From positions 62,001 through 126,000 of the forward strand of contig JAZSFP010000012.1 in the NCBI GenBank assembly GCA_045532295.1: 64,000 bases of DNA. The letters are read 5' to 3'. Below the pieces are notes generated by a model that was given only the letters and a program-made list of their open reading frames with translations, had not been told where the DNA came from and did no database searches. This document shows, one piece after another, positions 1 to 7,961 of this stretch. Positions within the stretch are counted from its first letter, which is position 1. The number at the start of each line of letters is the position of its first letter. A program made the position numbers and the translations under genes. This stretch comes from UBA10677 sp045532295 (lineage in GTDB: Bacteria > Bacillota > Clostridia > Christensenellales > Pumilibacteraceae).

Positions 1-2
1 GC

Positions 3-836
3 GCTACCGTTACTCCCTCGCCCTCCAACACTACCGAGGCAGGAAGAAAAATTTTGGAAAAGTATCCCAACACGGGTGGCTCGCTTGGTTGCGCTATTAG
101 TGAGGCGGTCGAGGTTGCGCTCAGCAAAGAAAACTGCCGTTACGCGCTCGGCTCAGTGCTTAACCACGTTCTTCTTCATCAGTCCATAATCGGTATGGAA
201 ACGAAAATCGCGCTCGAAAAGTTCGACATTAAACCCGATATTATTATAGGTTGCGCGGGCGGTGGTTCTAACCTTGGCGGTCTTATCGCGCCCTTTATGG
301 GCGATAAAATCCAAGGCAAAAACGATATTCGTTTTATTGCCGTTGAACCCTCGTCCTGTCCTTCGCTTACGAGAGGTAAGTACGTTTACGACTACGGCGA
401 TACGGGTAAAATGACTCCGCTTATGCGTATGTACACTCTCGGCAGTGGCTTTATGCCTGCGGCAAACCACTCGGGCGGTCTTCGTTATCACGGTATGAAC
501 CCTATCGTTTCTAAACTTTATCACGACGGCTATATGGAGGCGCGCTCCGTTGAGCAAACCGCCGTTTTCGAGGCTGCAGTTAAGTTCGCGCGTTGCGAGG
601 GTACTCTCCCCGCTCCCGAAAGTTCACACGCTATCAAAGTCGCTATCGACGAAGCGCTCAAGTGCAAGGAAACGGGCGAGAAAAAGGTTATCGTGTTCGG
701 CTTGACGGGTACGGGCTACTTCGATATGACCGCTTACCAAGCCTTCTTAAACGGACAAATGAGCGACTATATCCCCACCGACGAAGACCTCCAAAAAGGT
801 TTCGACACCATTATCGATATTCCCCAAAACAGATAG
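3..836 (+). CDS. TrpB2-type tryptophan synthase beta-like PLP enzyme, 3' part
   Basis: The reading frame is open from the first bases of the window, so this is the C-terminal part of a gene that starts upstream; a TTG at 54 is internal. The product is a fold-type II PLP enzyme of the TrpB2 branch of tryptophan synthase beta, which joins indole and serine. Visible marks are SPSNTTEAGRK near the left edge, the phosphate-binding loop GCAGGGSN, and ESSHAI followed by a C-terminal FGLTGTGYFD segment. The branch rests on the SPSN/GR motif and overall match. No trpA is visible, so a salvage or standalone role is possible. A terminator follows directly. Confidence 0.85.
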   Translation, partial: ATVTPSPSNTTEAGRKILEKYPNTGGSLGCAISEAVEVALSKENCRYALGSVLNHVLLHQSIIGMETKIALEKFDIKPDIIIGCAGGGSNLGGLIAPFMGDKIQGKNDIRFIAVEPSSCPSLTRGKYVYDYGDTGKMTPLMRMYTLGSGFMPAANHSGGLRYHGMNPIVSKLYHDGYMEARSVEQTAVFEAAVKFARCEGTLPAPESSHAIKVAIDEALKCKETGEKKVIVFGLTGTGYFDMTAYQAFLNGQMSDYIPTDEDLQKGFDTIIDIPQNR

Positions 837-875
837 AAATTCGGCTTTTAGTCGCTAAAAAGTTAATACGGTATA

Positions 876-911
876 AAAAATCCGCGTCCTTTATGGACAC
901 GGACTTTTTTA
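876..911 (+). terminator. Rho-independent terminator after the TrpB-like gene
   Basis: A GC-rich stem (TCCGCGTCC pairing with GGACACGGA, one wobble) with loop TTTAT is preceded by an A run and followed by a T run. It lies between convergent genes and could serve both strands. Confidence 0.8.
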
Positions 912-926
912 TTTGGTTTCGTTAAT

Positions 927-3350
927 TTATTTCGTAACTTTCGTAAGAGCGCTCGTTTGAAGGTTTACTTTGTAAAGATGCGAATCACAGCCCACTCCAC
1001 CAAGAGTGTAGTTGATGAAGTATAGGTCGTTGCCTATTTTGGAAAGTTCAGTGGGGTAATAACTCGTTCCGTCTACTTTTCTTGCTAATACTTGAGTTAC
1101 GGTCGTACTGCCTACTGCCACTTTGAAAATTCCTGCAATTTTTTCAGAGGCGGTATCAGAATAGAAGTAAACGTATCCGTCGGCAATAAGAATATCAACG
1201 GGGTCTTGCTCAACTATTCTTGCATATCCGCTACCGTCAATATTCATTTTGCACAAGTGTTTAGTAGCGTTCAAAAAGCCCGAAAGTTCTCTAAAATAAA
1301 TAACGCCGTTATCAATCTCAAAATTACCTACCGTCTTATCGTCGTATACTACCGTCGCCTCGTCTTTTACGTAGTCGGTCGTGGGCATTTTGTAAAGTTT
1401 TCCACCGTCCTCAAAATATAAATAGCCCTCGTACGCTCTCAAATTATTAACGCCTTTGCTATAAAGCATAATATCTTCGCCGTCTGCGTTAATTTCGCGA
1501 ATAGCCGTTCTTGCGCCACTTGCATTTTGCTCAACGTAGAATACTCTGTCGTTTACAAAAGCAATATCTACGCAGTCAAAAGTCGACACTTTTTCGGGCT
1601 CTCCGCCAAGTCTAAGATTGATGCGGTATAAATCGTTATTTACGAGCACGCTTACCATATTATAGTACAAATAATCGCCTACGATAGCAAAGTCGGTTAC
1701 CTTGTTTGCAGTAATCTTCGTGAACTTATCAGTCGTAGGATTGTATCTAAATAAGCATTTTTCTTTATGAAGGTCCATAAAGTACAACGCGCCGTTGTAA
1801 ACGCCCGTTTTTGAGCCTGTGGAAAACACCGATCTTTCTGGCGCTACGAACCCGTCTAAAACTTCTACGGTTTCGTTCGTAGTCAAATCGTGCAAAATCA
1901 ACATTTGGTCGCTTACGCGGTAATACGCAATTTCATCGTCGCCCGTCTTGATTAATGACGAGAAGGTATTTTCGCCAACGAGTTTAGTTCCCTTTCCGTT
2001 CATATCAAGAGCAGGGAACGCGTTTACGTAGTAAATTCCGTCGCCGTTAACGTATGAAGTAAGAATATCTACGTTAATATAATACAAATTGTTGCCTACG
2101 AGCGTTAGGTTTGCGCCTGCGTCAGAAGTGAGTTTTCTATAAATTCCGTTGGAAATCTTATAGTTCTCAATATAATCCCCTAAAAGATTGTTGACGGTAT
2201 AGAACAAATAACCGTTATCACAAGTAAGCGTACTAATTTTTGCGTCACGAACGAGCGTTTTTGCGTTGTTAGAGAGGTTAAGTTTCGTGAGTTTATACTC
2301 GTTTTGACCGTCCGCAAAGTAGATTGCGCCGTCGTAGTATTGCAAGTATTTTGCTTTACCTTCGTAAATCTTGGTCGGCTCTTCCTCTTCGTTTGCGGAT
2401 ATATCAATTTTATATATTCCGCTCGACGCTTGAGTTAAACCGTTTACTGCATAATAGAAGTAAGTTCCGTCGTTAATTAAGTACTCGCCCTTGCAAGTTA
2501 CTGCGCTTGATACTTCGTAAGTAGTCTTATCGGCAGAAGTCGTTACCGTTATGCTTTTTACCACGTTTCCAAAAAGCGCTTTACTTCTGAAGAAAAGGTT
2601 TCCGTCCTGCTCGGTAAAGTTATAAGGAATATCCATTGATACTAATTCAACTGCCTCGCCGTCGTAAACGTACAAGTAATCGTTGTCAAGCGCGTTTGCA
2701 AAGTATAAGTTATCGTCTTGTTTGTAAATGTAGCGTTGCTCTTCTTCGCCTTGGATTTTCATTACCGCCTCCAAGGTAAGAGTTATATAGTTGGGATTAG
2801 TAATAGTTACCACGATCGTGTAACTTCCGCTTTCCTTAGCGCTATTTTCAATATCGTCGTTTTCCTTGCAAGAATAAACTACGTCACTGTTTGCAGGCGG
2901 TAATCCCGTTATCTCAATGCTCTTTTCCGTTCCGTCGTAGTCAAACGTTTCACCCTTAAATGTAACGCCCGTTATCTCCGCTTTGTTTATTTTTAGCGTC
3001 GCGTTAAGCGTTTTCGTTACGTAGTTCGCGCCCGTAAGCGTTGCTACTGCGTTATAAGTTCCTGCGTTCGTTCCTTTGTTGTTTTCGTATTGAACGGTTA
3101 CACCCTCGGGCAAAGTTCCCGATACCTCTATCTCGTGTTCCTCGCCGTCGTAAGTTACTTCAATACCGTTAAAGGTTACACCGGTAATTTCAACGGGCAA
3201 GTTTTCTCCTCCGCCGTCTCCTCCGCCGTCTCCGCCACCACTTCCACCTTCAACGGGCGGAGGCGGAGTTTCCGTTTCGCCACACGCCACCATAAAGGCG
3301 CAACAAAGCGTTATAATTAACGATAAAATTATTAAGACTACTCTTTTCAT
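927..3350 (-). CDS. Surface lipoprotein: Gly-rich linker, two MBG-like domains, DUF5050-like beta-propeller
   Basis: 807 aa. The N-terminus is a lipoprotein signal (MKRVVLII, lipobox MVAC, Cys about 23), so it should be anchored on the outer face of the membrane. A Pro/Gly linker (GGGDGGGDGGG) is followed by two related domains of about 70 aa (ITGVTFNG...TYDG and ITGVTFKG...DYDG) of the MBG/Ig-like type. The rest is a repeated series of short blade-like units (YLYYIN, LYKMN patterns), as in DUF5050 propeller proteins. The role is unknown; binding of an extracellular ligand is an inference. AAGGAGAT precedes the ATG at 3350. It is a single-gene unit. Confidence 0.8.
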   Translation of the reverse strand: MKRVVLIILSLIITLCCAFMVACGETETPPPPVEGGSGGGDGGGDGGGENLPVEITGVTFNGIEVTYDGEEHEIEVSGTLPEGVTVQYENNKGTNAGTYNAVATLTGANYVTKTLNATLKINKAEITGVTFKGETFDYDGTEKSIEITGLPPANSDVVYSCKENDDIENSAKESGSYTIVVTITNPNYITLTLEAVMKIQGEEEQRYIYKQDDNLYFANALDNDYLYVYDGEAVELVSMDIPYNFTEQDGNLFFRSKALFGNVVKSITVTTSADKTTYEVSSAVTCKGEYLINDGTYFYYAVNGLTQASSGIYKIDISANEEEEPTKIYEGKAKYLQYYDGAIYFADGQNEYKLTKLNLSNNAKTLVRDAKISTLTCDNGYLFYTVNNLLGDYIENYKISNGIYRKLTSDAGANLTLVGNNLYYINVDILTSYVNGDGIYYVNAFPALDMNGKGTKLVGENTFSSLIKTGDDEIAYYRVSDQMLILHDLTTNETVEVLDGFVAPERSVFSTGSKTGVYNGALYFMDLHKEKCLFRYNPTTDKFTKITANKVTDFAIVGDYLYYNMVSVLVNNDLYRINLRLGGEPEKVSTFDCVDIAFVNDRVFYVEQNASGARTAIREINADGEDIMLYSKGVNNLRAYEGYLYFEDGGKLYKMPTTDYVKDEATVVYDDKTVGNFEIDNGVIYFRELSGFLNATKHLCKMNIDGSGYARIVEQDPVDILIADGYVYFYSDTASEKIAGIFKVAVGSTTVTQVLARKVDGTSYYPTELSKIGNDLYFINYTLGGVGCDSHLYKVNLQTSALTKVTK

Positions 3351-3453
3351 TACATATCTCCTTATTCTTCTTTATTTAACTGGCTACGTCACAATAAACG
3401 ACTGATTAGCATTTAGCGATTTAATCAGTCAAATGCTTTACAGCGTCATTAAA

Positions 3454-4332
3454 TTAGTAAATGTCTCCGCTGTTTACTCTAATAAGAGCAGGCACGAAAG
3501 TGAAGGGAGCAATGAGGATGGACGCTAAAACGCAAATCAAACTCGTAGCAATCCAAATCAACAATCTCAAAACGGCAAACAATATTTTAACTGCAATTAA
3601 GAAAATTACTCCGTCAAGGTCAAGTTCAAATATTACTCCGGGCGTGCCGATAATAGACGAGCCACCGCACGCGCAAGTTCTAACTGCGCCACCCCAAATT
3701 AACTGCGTTATCCAAAAATATACGAATACTCCGCCAAGTACCGTACTGCCGAGAGTAGCCCACATCGCTCCTGCGTCTTTAATCTGAACGGCAGACACGA
3801 TTCCTGCAATCAATAATACTCCGGTTATAACCGCGCTCCAAATAAGACCTCTGTTTCTATAATTTATATCTTCCTGTCTTGCGCGCTGGTAATCTTGCTC
3901 GGCTTGCTTTCTCTTTCTCTCTTCCTCTTGCTTTTTCAAGTTAGCCTCACGAATACGCTTTTGATTGCAAGTTGAACACAATAAAAACGGGTCAGTCTTA
4001 GCCGCGTCACCCTCGTAAAGAGCCTTTCCACAATCGTGGCATACTCCCAAAAGTTTCTTTTCTGCCTCTTTAACCTCTTCAGTCTCTTCCATTACTACTT
4101 CAGCCTCCGCCGTTGCAACGGTTTCAGCGGTTTGCTCGTCGCCCTCTTCAAAATAAGAAAGAGGAACGTCAAACAGATGCGCTATCTTAGACATCGTGCC
4201 AAAATCAGGTTGGCTTTCCCCTCTCTCCCATTTAGATACCGCTTGGTAGGTAACGTTAAGTTCCGCGCCAAGTTCCGCTTGTGTCATTCCTTTCTTTTTA
4301 CGTAACGCTGTAATTTTTTCGCCGTAATTCAT
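3454..4332 (-). CDS. XRE-type regulator fused to zinc ribbon and membrane segments
   Basis: 292 aa from the ATG at 4332, chosen because AAGGAGG lies 10 nt upstream; an upstream in-frame start lacks such a site. Residues 4-58 are a Cro/CI helix-turn-helix (MTQAELGAELNVTYQAVSKWE). An acidic stretch leads to a CxxC-x18-CxxC zinc ribbon (about 98-122), a charged coiled coil (125-155) and hydrophobic segments at about 163-182, 190-213 and 240-285. This is a membrane-tethered DNA-binding protein, plausibly a sensor; no ligand can be inferred. It is divergent from the small XRE gene at 4562. Confidence 0.85.
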   Translation of the reverse strand: MNYGEKITALRKKKGMTQAELGAELNVTYQAVSKWERGESQPDFGTMSKIAHLFDVPLSYFEEGDEQTAETVATAEAEVVMEETEEVKEAEKKLLGVCHDCGKALYEGDAAKTDPFLLCSTCNQKRIREANLKKQEEERKRKQAEQDYQRARQEDINYRNRGLIWSAVITGVLLIAGIVSAVQIKDAGAMWATLGSTVLGGVFVYFWITQLIWGGAVRTCACGGSSIIGTPGVIFELDLDGVIFLIAVKILFAVLRLLIWIATSLICVLASILIAPFTFVPALIRVNSGDIY

Positions 4333-4488
4333 TTTTCCAAAACCTCCTTGTTTGTGCTTATATTGTACCAAAATTTCTCGCCGTTTTGCAATCAATTACT
4401 CTAAACCAACGGTTGAATTTGCTTTACAATTAGTTGAATTACCCCACTTTTCACTAATTATAACACAAAAAGTATAAAATTGCAACTA

Positions 4489-4518
4489 AATTGAGTTATA
4501 TGTGTCAATTGAGTTATA
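4489..4518. promoter_or_regulatory. Direct repeat AATTGAGTTATA, candidate operator
   Basis: Two identical 12-bp copies (4489-4500 and 4507-4518) start 18 bp apart between two divergent XRE-type genes. Looser TTGAATT/TTGATAT copies lie around 4413, 4432 and 4535. TATAAT at 4539-4544 could be the -10 of the rightward gene. Binding by either regulator is an inference. Confidence 0.4.
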
Positions 4519-4561
4519 ACTTTTCTACTATTAGTTGATATAATAATAGTAGGTGGTAATA

Positions 4562-4804
4562 ATGACTGTTGGACAAGCAATTGCAAAAAGAATAGATTAT
4601 TATTTAGAGGAAAGGGGTATGAGTTTGTATCGACTCGCGCATCTTTCCTGTTTGCCCGTGTCCACTTTGCAAAACCTTTATCGAGGACACACGAAAAGTC
4701 CAACCGTTACCGTACTAATGAAAATATGCGACGCGTTAGATGTTAGCGTAGGCGAATTTTTAGACGACGAATTGTTTTCTCGCTCTATACTTGAACTTGA
4801 ATAA
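4562..4804 (+). CDS. Small XRE-family transcriptional regulator
   Basis: 80 aa from the ATG at 4562, placed 5 nt after AGGTGG. Almost the whole protein is one Cro/CI-type helix-turn-helix (MSLYRLAHLSCLPVSTLQNL, then VLMKICDALDVSVGEFL). Solitary small regulators of this kind are common in Clostridia. It is divergent from the membrane-linked XRE gene at 4332, and the repeats between them suggest shared control. A strong terminator follows. Confidence 0.85.
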   Translation: MTVGQAIAKRIDYYLEERGMSLYRLAHLSCLPVSTLQNLYRGHTKSPTVTVLMKICDALDVSVGEFLDDELFSRSILELE

Positions 4805-4841
4805 AATATACGCTCTATGCAATTTCTTAGGCGATTATAAG

Positions 4842-4880
4842 TAATAAAAAAGCCTGTGTTTTACATAGGCTTTTTTATTA
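4842..4880 (+). terminator. Rho-independent terminator
   Basis: Hairpin AAAAAAGCCTGTG / CATAGGCTTTTTT with a 4-5 nt loop and flanking A/T runs, directly after the small XRE gene. Confidence 0.85.
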
Positions 4881-4931
4881 CTTGCATTTTGTTCTCTTTT
4901 ATGTTATAATAGGCTCAAAGGAGAAATAATT

Positions 4932-5849
4932 ATGGCTAACTGTAAAATTTGTGGTGAATATAGTGGATATTTCCCATTATGTAAAAAATGCAACGCATTA
5001 AAAGAGCAAGGCAAAATAGTTAAGTGCAATGATTGTGGCGAGTGGCATTACATAGATAAGCGTTGCGTTTGTCAAAAATCAACTGTTGCCGTTGAAAGAG
5101 CAAAACAAACTAATAGCAAATGTATAGTTTGCGGTAAAGACGCTCCTAATGGCTCTCTTTGTAGAGAGTGTTATTATGAAATGTTAGACTTTAAAGATTC
5201 CTTCGATAAAAACGCTAAGATTTTCGAACTAAAGGATTACTACTTCAACTTACGTTCTAATATTTATCGGATGAAAAACATTGACTTTATTCAAACTAAT
5301 TGTAATAAATTAATGGCTTTGGCGGTACTTGTCAAGGATTTGTTTAGCGATGAAAGTTTAACCGACAGGATAGTAAACGACATTAAAGATATTATCAGCA
5401 AGAAAAAGCCCGAAGAAATACAATCGTCGTCCGAATATTCCAAAACTCAAGATTCGCGAAAGGAAGAGTTCTTGCGTACTGCTGACGGACACTATGTAAA
5501 AAGCAACCCAGAAAGCATAATCGACGATATTCTTTACGACGTTAGAATCGTTCATTGCTACGAAAAAAACGTGCCTATTTCTTCAGATGAACTCACTATT
5601 AAAGCGGATTGGTTTATTCCCGTTACCGATGGTCGTCACGGCATTTATATAGAGTATTGGGGGATGAACACTAAGGAATATCTCGACAACAAAGAACGCA
5701 AAAGAAAGGCTTATAAAGAACACGACGTTCCTCTCATTGAAATTGAAAAAGACGATTACAAAGACAGACAAGGGTTGACCGATAGACTTATATCGGAAAT
5801 TAATGCTCTTGCTAAAAAATATTTCCGCATAACTGACTTTATTAGGTAA
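4932..5849 (+). CDS. Protein with three zinc knuckles and a C-terminal nuclease-like (PD-(D/E)XK-type) domain
   Basis: 305 aa; AAAGGAG precedes the ATG. Three Cys pairs sit in the first 80 residues (CKICG...CKKC, CNDCG...CVC, CIVCG...CREC). A helical middle leads to residues about 195-298: ADWFIP (Asp226), IYIEYWGM (Glu241), then a Lys-rich helix and LIEIEKDD. The order Asp, Glu-x-Trp, basic helix, final strand fits a restriction-endonuclease-like fold. The fold call comes from motif order only; the cleavage target is unknown. It is a single gene between terminators, so it may act alone in DNA repair, defence or element biology. Confidence 0.7.
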   Translation: MANCKICGEYSGYFPLCKKCNALKEQGKIVKCNDCGEWHYIDKRCVCQKSTVAVERAKQTNSKCIVCGKDAPNGSLCRECYYEMLDFKDSFDKNAKIFELKDYYFNLRSNIYRMKNIDFIQTNCNKLMALAVLVKDLFSDESLTDRIVNDIKDIISKKKPEEIQSSSEYSKTQDSRKEEFLRTADGHYVKSNPESIIDDILYDVRIVHCYEKNVPISSDELTIKADWFIPVTDGRHGIYIEYWGMNTKEYLDNKERKRKAYKEHDVPLIEIEKDDYKDRQGLTDRLISEINALAKKYFRITDFIR

Positions 5850-5852
5850 ACA

Positions 5853-5881
5853 AAAAGTGTCGCAATATATGCGACACTTTT
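5853..5881. terminator. Bidirectional terminator
   Basis: Near-perfect hairpin AAAAGTGTCGCA / TGCGACACTTTT with loop ATATA between convergent genes; A and T runs on both sides allow use from either strand. Confidence 0.85.
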
Positions 5882-5884
5882 ATT

Positions 5885-7795
5885 CTAATCTTTATATTTT
5901 GCTATGCCGAGACGGTGGAAGTAATATACGGGAAGAGCGGTCCAGCCGTGGCAGAGGCTTCCTGCGTTTTCAAACGCTTTCTCTCCGTCGAGCGTTTCCC
6001 AAGTACTCGTTGCGCCCTCGTCGAGCATCTTCTTAAAGTCTTCACGAAGTTCCGCCAAAACTTTATCCTTATAATTTTCGTCGGTTTTAAGCAAAGCGTC
6101 AAACTTAAATACTTTAGTTGCGAGCGCGCACTCTATCATACCTTCGCCACTTGCAAGACGAGTACAAATATTCTTTGCCTCTTCGCCCTCGCTAAGTCCT
6201 AAGATAACTGCAAGCGAGTTAGCGAACGACGGATAAACTTCGCCGTTCTTGTCCATCTTATAAAGTCCGCTCTCTTTAACGAAGAAGTACTCTTTCGTCC
6301 TTCTTCTAAGCGTTGCTAAAATGTCGGCATATTCGAAATTTTGTCCTAAAAATTCGCATACGTATTGCAAATTTTCGAGCGCCATAATGGTAAGAAGGTT
6401 TATCATAAGGTCGGGAATAAAGTCGCTAATATATTTTCCGTCCTCTTTAAATCCGTCCATATAATCCGTCCAGTCGTAAAAATTCCAGTGGCAAGCATCT
6501 TTAAATTTACATACTAAACCGTCATTAATATTCTCAATAAAAGGCTTAATAACCGAGCAAAGTTTGGGGTAAACTTTCTTTGCAAAATCCTTATCTAAAG
6601 TAAAGCGAATATACTCACCCACTTGCAAGAAGAAATGGAGCGTAAACGAGGGAATAGTTAAATCGTTACCGCTGGGGAAACAGATCGTAAGCATACCATC
6701 GTCGCGACGGTCTTGCGTCATAAGTTCAAGGTTAGAGCGAACGTAATCGGTGTTGCCGTTCTTAAAAGCGTAGTAACCAAAGAGCATTTGGTTGCGAGAA
6801 TCGAGGTTGTAAAGTCCTTGCTCGCGCCAGGGACAGTCGACGTAGTGTTCCATCATTGAAAGACGAAGACTGCGCACGCAAATATCGTAAATACGGCGGT
6901 CAAGTTCGCTCTCAATTTCCACTTCTCGCTCTTCTACGGGGTAATACTCTTCGATAACGCCCACCGTAACGGCGCAAGGAACTTCGGTAAACACTTCCAA
7001 ATATCTAACGCCAAGACGCAACATATACTCGGTAAAGTCGTTCTCTCCCTCTTTAGCGTAATATTCGAAACTAAAATCTCTACCACCCACTTTTCGTCTT
7101 ACTTCGCCGTCCGCGATATGCTCGCCGTAAGCAACGGTAATGAGTTGCTCTTTAGGACTATCAACCTTAATAAAGGGAAGACCGACGAACTCTTTTCCGA
7201 GGTCGTAAAGGTATCTGTTTTCTTCGCTCTTAATGAGTTTAGCCTCGATTTTCCCGCCAAGACGCATTCTCTCGTTAGGGCGTGGGAAAAACGCGCGAGG
7301 CTTATCCACTAAAACGCTCTTATGCCACTTGCCCTCGAATAAATTTTTGCGACCGTCGTAGTAAAAACTATCGCCAAGTTGAAGGGTTATAAGTTTATTA
7401 TAACCGCTCTTGTACGCGTCGGACTTCTTGCAAAGCGTATTCTCGTCGGACGAGAGCAAAATTTCGTCCTCTTCTATTTCAAAAATTACGCCGGCAGGAT
7501 AGGTTTTATAGTGCATATTGTCTCTACCAAAGTGCCAGCAGAGTAATTGAAGTTCGTTTTTGCCCGAGCGAATATACTCGCTAATATCAATCTCATCGTA
7601 AACTTTGTAGTGTTCAAAGTCGCCGTACTGGTTAGAGCCAACGAATATTCCGTTTATAAAAAGAGCGTAGTCGCCGTCTACGGAAAGGCGTACCTTTGCG
7701 CACTCTTTCGCGGTAAACTCGCCCAAAAACTCGGCGTACTCGTCCCTCTCCGCCCTCTCTCTTTCCCAAATCCATTTAGCGTTTACAAAAACCAT
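5885..7795 (-). CDS. GH78-like alpha-L-rhamnosidase family protein
   Basis: 636 aa. An N-terminal beta-sandwich region (DGDYALFINGIFVGSNQYGD) precedes an (alpha/alpha)6 catalytic-type region with the family signature DCPWREQ (around 320; DCPxRxE in GH78). The C-terminus GATSTWETLDGE...LCHGWTALPVYYF matches the usual end of GH78 enzymes. The family releases terminal L-rhamnose from plant or bacterial glycans. No signal peptide, so the enzyme is probably cytoplasmic and acts on imported oligosaccharides. AGGAGCGAG precedes the ATG at 7795, and a consensus promoter lies upstream. Activity on rhamnose itself is not proven by sequence. Confidence 0.82.
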   Translation of the reverse strand: MVFVNAKWIWERERAERDEYAEFLGEFTAKECAKVRLSVDGDYALFINGIFVGSNQYGDFEHYKVYDEIDISEYIRSGKNELQLLCWHFGRDNMHYKTYPAGVIFEIEEDEILLSSDENTLCKKSDAYKSGYNKLITLQLGDSFYYDGRKNLFEGKWHKSVLVDKPRAFFPRPNERMRLGGKIEAKLIKSEENRYLYDLGKEFVGLPFIKVDSPKEQLITVAYGEHIADGEVRRKVGGRDFSFEYYAKEGENDFTEYMLRLGVRYLEVFTEVPCAVTVGVIEEYYPVEEREVEIESELDRRIYDICVRSLRLSMMEHYVDCPWREQGLYNLDSRNQMLFGYYAFKNGNTDYVRSNLELMTQDRRDDGMLTICFPSGNDLTIPSFTLHFFLQVGEYIRFTLDKDFAKKVYPKLCSVIKPFIENINDGLVCKFKDACHWNFYDWTDYMDGFKEDGKYISDFIPDLMINLLTIMALENLQYVCEFLGQNFEYADILATLRRRTKEYFFVKESGLYKMDKNGEVYPSFANSLAVILGLSEGEEAKNICTRLASGEGMIECALATKVFKFDALLKTDENYKDKVLAELREDFKKMLDEGATSTWETLDGEKAFENAGSLCHGWTALPVYYFHRLGIAKYKD

Positions 7796-7824
7796 AATCT
7801 CGCTCCTGAAAATAAATTAAATAT

Positions 7825-7853
7825 ATTATACTTTAAATATCATTTTCCGTCAA
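7825..7853 (-). promoter_or_regulatory. Sigma-A type promoter of the GH78-like gene
   Basis: Read leftward: TTGACG (7848-7853), 17-bp spacer, TATAAT (7825-7830). Confidence 0.8.
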
Positions 7854-7893
7854 CACTTTTGCGTTAATCGCCTAAATTTTCCTAAAAGGGAAA

Positions 7894-7925
7894 ACTGCAC
7901 GAGGCTTGTTAAAGCCACGCGCAGT
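7894..7925 (-). terminator. Interrupted hairpin after htpG, probable terminator
   Basis: ACTGC/GCAGT and GGCTT/AAGCC form two stacked stems separated by a 4x4 internal loop; read leftward a T-rich stretch follows. It lies 37 nt past the htpG stop. Confidence 0.45.
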
Positions 7926-7961
7926 CATATAAAATAAGGAAGAAAATGAAAAAAAGCGTAA

